A stretch of 28,645 nt of DNA from JAHHUA01 sp036635475 (GTDB taxonomy: Bacteria > Bacillota > Clostridia > Oscillospirales > Ruminococcaceae). The notes under the pieces were generated by a model. That model saw only the letters and a program-made list of their open reading frames with translations, did not search any database and had not been told where the DNA came from. Below, in pieces: positions 25,926 to 28,645 of this stretch. The DNA lies in assembly GCA_036635475.1 (NCBI GenBank), contig JAVWQH010000025.1, positions 1 through 28,645 of the forward strand, read 5' to 3'. The position numbers were made by a program, and so were the translations under genes. Numbering within the stretch: the first letter of the stretch is position 1; every line of letters begins with the position of its first letter.

Positions 25926-26693
25926 TTATTTCATTGCCAATCCTGCACACATTCTTCCAGTTTTCCCGTTTTCTTTTCGGTAGGAAAAAAACAGCTCCGT
26001 CGAGCAAGATGTGCAATAATCGGACACTTCTACATTTTCAATTCCAATATCAAGAAACTGTCTTTTATTTATTCCTTTTAAGTCAAGATTGAATTTTCCG
26101 TTATCTTTTTTTACTGCATAATCATCTATGAATGAAAAATCATTTTTAAATTTCTCATAAACTTCCTCGCCCACTTCAAAACAGCATTTGGAAATCCCCG
26201 GTGAAACCGCACCTATCATAGTATTAACGTCTGCTCCCAATTCATTTATCATTTTCTCAGCAGTATGTTTTACTATATTAAGTTGCGTTCCTCTCCAACC
26301 TGCATGGGACAAGCCTATCACATTGTTTTTGTAATCATAAAGATAAACCGCAAGGCAATCTGCGTGACCTGTTGTCAGCAAAACTTTAGTTTTATTTGTA
26401 ACTAATCCATCAAAATCTCCCAAGCGTATATAAGATTTATTGGTATTTATCATTTCATCAGTTACTACTGCAATATCCGATTTATGGACTTGTTGAGGTA
26501 TTATTTCAATGCAATCCAAAAGTCCCATATCGCTTTTGACTATTTTGCGGTTTTCCAAAACGTTTTCCAACAAATCCCCTGTATTAAATCCTAAATTTAA
26601 AGAATTATTATGTTCTTGACTAATTCCGCCTAATCTTGTTGTAAAATAAGCGGTAACACCATTATATTTTTCAAAAAACCTAATATAGTTCAT
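25926..26693 (-). CDS. pgeF: Laccase-domain purine nucleoside phosphorylase / peptidoglycan editing factor
   Basis: This 255-residue YfiH/YlmD-type protein (DUF152) has the zinc-site residues His 70 (QQVH), Cys 113 (GHADCLAV) and His 130 (LSHAGWRG) in place, plus the family segments GAVSPGISKCCFEVG and a C-terminal YCTSC...FFSYRKENGKTGRM. Members cleave purine nucleosides by phosphorolysis, and PgeF in E. coli prevents misincorporation of the wrong amino acid into peptidoglycan precursors. It starts at an ATG with AGGAGG just upstream and has a strong promoter of its own. The usual Bacillota neighbours of ylmD (ylmE, sepF, ftsZ) are not here. Confidence 0.92.
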   Translation of the reverse strand: MNYIRFFEKYNGVTAYFTTRLGGISQEHNNSLNLGFNTGDLLENVLENRKIVKSDMGLLDCIEIIPQQVHKSDIAVVTDEMINTNKSYIRLGDFDGLVTNKTKVLLTTGHADCLAVYLYDYKNNVIGLSHAGWRGTQLNIVKHTAEKMINELGADVNTMIGAVSPGISKCCFEVGEEVYEKFKNDFSFIDDYAVKKDNGKFNLDLKGINKRQFLDIGIENVEVSDYCTSCSTELFFSYRKENGKTGRMCAGLAMK

Positions 26694-26720
26694 AGCAACC
26701 TCCTGTTTGAATTTTAATTA

Positions 26721-26748
26721 ATTATAGCATACAAAAAAAATTAGTCAA
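26721..26748 (-). promoter_or_regulatory. Sigma-A promoter of pgeF-NUDIX
   Basis: On the minus strand TTGACT (26743-26748), a 16-nt spacer and a perfect TATAAT (26721-26726) with an extended -10 TG. It lies about 28 nt before the pgeF start codon. Confidence 0.85.
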
Positions 26749-26765
26749 TAATTGTATATTTTTTT

Positions 26766-26795
26766 GCATATAGGTCAAGCATTTAATCATATAAT
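26766..26795 (+). promoter_or_regulatory. Sigma-E-like promoter of yaaL-bofA
   Basis: GCATATA (26766-26772) matches 6 of 7 bases of the Bacillus sigma-E -35 (kmATATT). After a 15-nt spacer CATATAAT (26788-26795) matches 7 of 8 bases of the -10 (CATACAmT). It lies about 20 nt before the first start codon. Expression in the mother cell would fit the role of BofA. A sigma-A reading (TATAAT at 26790-26795) lacks a -35 at 16-18 nt. Confidence 0.6.
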
Positions 26796-26815
26796 ATAGG
26801 GAAAGGTTTGATAGT

Positions 26816-27073
26816 ATGCAGTTTGGTTTATCAATATTAGAACAGTTTGGGAAAAAGAAAAGCGAAGAAGAAAACTTGAATATGGATTTAAACCTCAATG
26901 TAGCAATACGAGAAGTTCGTAGTGACATCAAGAGAACATATGAATTTTTCAATTTAACTGATGATGAAAACTTAATCGAGGCATATATACATCAAATAAA
27001 TGCTCTTAATTCAAGATATGATTATTTAATTAAACAAGCTAAAAAAGATAAGATGTTAAACAGCAAGACATAA
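26816..27073 (+). CDS. yaaL: YaaL-like protein (DUF2508)
   Basis: This 85-residue, highly charged, mostly helical protein of the YaaL/DUF2508 family has a core that fits the family: EVRSDIKRTYEFFNLTDDENL followed by EAYIHQINALNSRYDYLIKQAKK. No membrane segment or catalytic motif is visible. In B. subtilis yaaL lies between recR and bofA; here the bofA link is kept and recR is absent. The ribosome site is GGGAAAGG, and bofA starts 24 nt after its stop. The function is unknown. Confidence 0.8.
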   Translation: MQFGLSILEQFGKKKSEEENLNMDLNLNVAIREVRSDIKRTYEFFNLTDDENLIEAYIHQINALNSRYDYLIKQAKKDKMLNSKT

Positions 27074-27097
27074 ACTAATTTTTTAATAGGAGGAAAT

Positions 27098-27346
27098 ATG
27101 TTTAATATCTTTTGCATTATTTGCATTTTTTTTGCATTGTACATTTTCTTTTCCTCGGGAAGTGCAATAAAAAGCATCAGTTTTACACTATTTTCGGGGT
27201 TTTGCTCTCTTCTTGTGCTGTATTTTGCCTCAGCTAATGGTGCAGCAATTGCAGCTTTTACGCCAATTACCCTCACCGCTGGAGCTTTTTTCGGCATACC
27301 GGGAGTAATCGGAGTTTTGATTTTGAGATTAATTGGTATTTTCTAA
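27098..27346 (+). CDS. bofA: Pro-sigma-K processing inhibitor BofA
   Basis: This 82-residue membrane protein has two or three hydrophobic segments and ends with the BofA signature ITLTAGAFFGIPGVIGVLIL. In B. subtilis, BofA sits in the mother-cell membrane around the forespore with SpoIVFA and holds the protease SpoIVFB inactive until a forespore signal arrives, so pro-sigma-K is cleaved on time. The ATG has AGGAGG about 6 nt upstream. It is the second gene of the yaaL-bofA unit. SpoIVFA and SpoIVFB are not in this window, so its partner cannot be checked here. Confidence 0.88.
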   Translation: MFNIFCIICIFFALYIFFSSGSAIKSISFTLFSGFCSLLVLYFASANGAAIAAFTPITLTAGAFFGIPGVIGVLILRLIGIF

Positions 27347-27351
27347 AATTG

Positions 27352-27380
27352 TTGACAATTGTCACACTGTGTTGTATCAT
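27352..27380 (+). promoter_or_regulatory. Sigma-A promoter of the riboswitch-antiporter unit
   Basis: TTGACA (27352-27357), a 17-nt spacer and TATCAT (27375-27380), starting 6 nt after the bofA stop. A 12-bp perfect palindrome, TGACAATTGTCA (27353-27364), overlaps the -35 and could be a repressor site. Confidence 0.85.
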
Positions 27381-27395
27381 AGTAGTAATAGCGAC

Positions 27396-27489
27396 TTCGT
27401 AAGGGAGTAGCCTGCAGGAAACTGTGATTAAGTCAACAATCTCGAATATTTCATATATTCTGGCTTAATCTTCAATGGTGAGACTTATA
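27396..27489 (+). ncRNA. yybP-ykoY (Mn2+-sensing) riboswitch aptamer
   Basis: The leader carries the conserved yybP-ykoY (RF00080) elements in order. A GGGAGTAGC loop (27403-27411) follows the P1 5' strand. Next is a short CAG-GAAA-CTG hairpin. The long stem GATTAAGTC/GGCTTAATC (27426-27434 with 27462-27470) is capped by a GAATAT/ATATTC hairpin, and the 3' GGTGAGAC loop (27477-27484) closes P1 with CTTAT against GTAAG. This class binds Mn2+ between two docked loops. The 3' P1 strand is shared with the terminator that follows, so ligand binding should favour read-through. Confidence 0.85.
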
Positions 27490-27519
27490 TTCTTTCGGGG
27501 ATATGGGTCTTTTATTTTT
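27482..27519 (+). terminator. Riboswitch-controlled intrinsic terminator
   Basis: GACTTATATTC (27482-27492) pairs with GGATATGGGTC (27499-27509) in an 11-bp stem with several G-T pairs, followed by TTTTATTTTT. Its 5' arm contains the P1 3' strand of the aptamer (27484-27488), so the two structures exclude each other. This is the layout of a ligand-ON switch. Confidence 0.82.
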
Positions 27520-27548
27520 AATTTTAGTAGAATAGGACGGTTAAAATT

Positions 27549-28532
27549 ATGGTAATTGGTATTTACTTAATTCTCGCTTTTGCTGTTGTAATGCTTTCAA
27601 TCAAGCTTGCTTTTTATGTGGACTTGCTTGACAAAAAAACTGATATTTCCGGTGCATTCATTGGAGGAGTAATCCTTGCCGCAGTAACTTCCCTTCCCGA
27701 GCTTTTTACAAGCCTTTCCGCTACAGTTTTTCTTGATGAACCAAACTTGGTTATCGGAAATATTTTGGGAAGTAATATTTTCAATCTGGCTGCTATGTCA
27801 GCAATTTGCATTTTTGTTTCAAAAGCATTCAAAAACAGCAAAATTGGTTTGAGCCACAAAACAACTATTATTTGCACTTCATTTGTATATTTGCTTTTAA
27901 CACTCAGCTATCTTTTAAAATTCGACCCACATATTATGACAGTCAGCATATTCTCAATTGCAATTGCAGTTGTTTATTTTATAAGCCTTAAAACTATGTC
28001 CAATGATGACGGATTGCCCGACATTGATGTACCGCTAAATTCCGACTTGACTATACCGCAAATTACTCGCAGATTTATCCTTTGCAGTGTGCTTTTAATC
28101 ATTGTTAGTATCGGTGTTACTTACACAACTGATATTATTGCCGAAAAGTTCTCAATTGGTGCAACATTTGCCGGAGCTTTATTGTTGGGTGTTGCAACCT
28201 CATTGCCTGAACTTTCATCTTCAATCAAACTTGCAAAAATGGGCAATTTCAACGCACTTGTAGGAAATATTCTTGGAAGTAATATGTTCAATTTCTTGAT
28301 TTTAACCATAGCCGATATGACTTATATTAAATCGGGAATTTACAATTATTCCGGCGAAACTGTTCCACTTCTTCTGTTGGGATTTGCCGCTCACCTTGCA
28401 ATGATGATAATTATTTTCACTAAAACTTCTAATAAACCACAAAAAGAAAAAAGTATTTGGATATATATTATTCCAAACATCGCTGTAATCGCATTTTATA
28501 TTACATTTGTTGTAATGTGTGCTACAAAATAG
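27549..28532 (+). CDS. CaCA-family cation antiporter (YrbG-like)
   Basis: This 327-residue membrane protein is built from two inverted repeats, as in Na+/Ca2+ exchangers. Repeat 1 has AAVTSLPELFTS and VIGNILGSNIFNLA (about residues 43-78). Repeat 2 has GVATSLPELSSS and LVGNILGSNMFNFL (about 215-250). The two TSLPE motifs supply the ion-binding acids. About ten membrane segments are expected, with a cytoplasmic loop near 145-175. The ribosome site is AGGACGG before the ATG. It is the only gene behind a yybP-ykoY riboswitch, which senses Mn2+, so I infer that it exports Mn2+ or handles Ca2+ when Mn2+ is high. It is followed by a terminator palindrome. Confidence 0.88.
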   Translation: MVIGIYLILAFAVVMLSIKLAFYVDLLDKKTDISGAFIGGVILAAVTSLPELFTSLSATVFLDEPNLVIGNILGSNIFNLAAMSAICIFVSKAFKNSKIGLSHKTTIICTSFVYLLLTLSYLLKFDPHIMTVSIFSIAIAVVYFISLKTMSNDDGLPDIDVPLNSDLTIPQITRRFILCSVLLIIVSIGVTYTTDIIAEKFSIGATFAGALLLGVATSLPELSSSIKLAKMGNFNALVGNILGSNMFNFLILTIADMTYIKSGIYNYSGETVPLLLLGFAAHLAMMIIIFTKTSNKPQKEKSIWIYIIPNIAVIAFYITFVVMCATK

Positions 28533-28556
28533 TTCTTACAACATTCATAATAAATA

Positions 28557-28588
28557 AAAAGGTATTCGTCAATTGACGAATACCTTTT
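28557..28588. terminator. Perfect palindrome, bidirectional terminator
   Basis: AAAAGGTATTCGTCAA (28557-28572) is followed directly by its exact reverse complement, a 32-bp palindrome with no spare loop bases (about 4 central bases would form the loop). Terminal A and T runs allow use from both sides, ending the antiporter gene (+) and a minus-strand gene entering from the right. Confidence 0.8.
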
Positions 28589-28604
28589 ATATATGATTTC
28601 AGAA

Positions 28605-28645
28605 TTACTTCATTGAGTTTTCGTAAGATTGAATCATTTTCTTAA
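28605..28645 (-). CDS. Probable C-terminal end of a minus-strand gene (partial)
   Basis: Reading the minus strand from the window edge, an open frame gives KKMIQSYENSMK and then TAA at 28605-28607, 16 nt before the palindromic terminator. The placement before a terminator is what makes it likely to be coding. Too little is present to name the family. Confidence 0.4.
   Translation of the reverse strand, partial: KKMIQSYENSMK

Noticed and set aside
1..28645. Mobile elements, prophage genes or CRISPR arrays
   Set aside because: No transposase or integrase frame, no regularly spaced repeats, and uniform low-GC core gene content throughout.

Overview
The window is AT-rich, gene-dense chromosomal DNA from a low-GC, Gram-positive, endospore-forming bacterium, most likely a member of class Clostridia. 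Reasons: Bacillota-specific gene neighbours (yqfC-yqfD-phoH-ybeY-era-yqzL-recO, yaaL-bofA, metG-tatD), sporulation genes (yqfC, yqfD, ylbJ, bofA), near-consensus sigma-A promoters, purine-rich ribosome binding sites and frequent TTG starts. The placement near Oscillospirales/Ruminococcaceae is an impression from gene style, not something I could test. I see no insertion sequence, prophage, integrase or CRISPR array, so this is core chromosome rather than an island.

Layout. 1-2001 (-): hflK-hflC, the membrane prohibitin-like pair. 2250-5064 (+): metG-tatD. 5084-5260: tRNA-Lys(TTT) with a consensus promoter and its own terminator. 5388-8126 (-): secA with promoter and terminator. 8362-9938 (+): a class I SAM methyltransferase (YabB/TrmN6-like) and rsmI. 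10003-21350 (-): one long run, in transcription order yqfC-yqfD, phoH-ybeY-era-yqzL-recO-comEC-holA-Toprim protein-MBOAT-DHHW. It joins sporulation, ribosome maturation, DNA repair, DNA uptake and replication genes and ends with a two-gene cell-surface module. 21455-22576 (+): ylbJ, divergent from yqfC. 22682-25299 (+): secG and rnr. 25404-26693 (-): pgeF and a NUDIX hydrolase. 26816-27346 (+): yaaL-like gene and bofA behind a sigma-E-like promoter. 27352-28532 (+): a yybP-ykoY (Mn2+) riboswitch with an overlapping terminator, controlling a CaCA-family cation antiporter. 28605-28645 (-): the probable last codons of another gene.

The most unusual feature is at 10003-12453. The MBOAT acyltransferase and its DHHW/AlgJ-like partner keep the fold signatures of an alginate-type O-acetylation system, but both have lost their catalytic residues. 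The MBOAT WHG motif reads WYG and its other conserved His is Asn. The DHHW motif reads ESNL and the GDS nucleophile motif reads GDK. Neither gene is frameshifted and both have good ribosome binding sites, so this looks like a retained pair of pseudoenzymes. In the same operon ComEC has a C-terminal region where the metallo-beta-lactamase metal ligands are absent.
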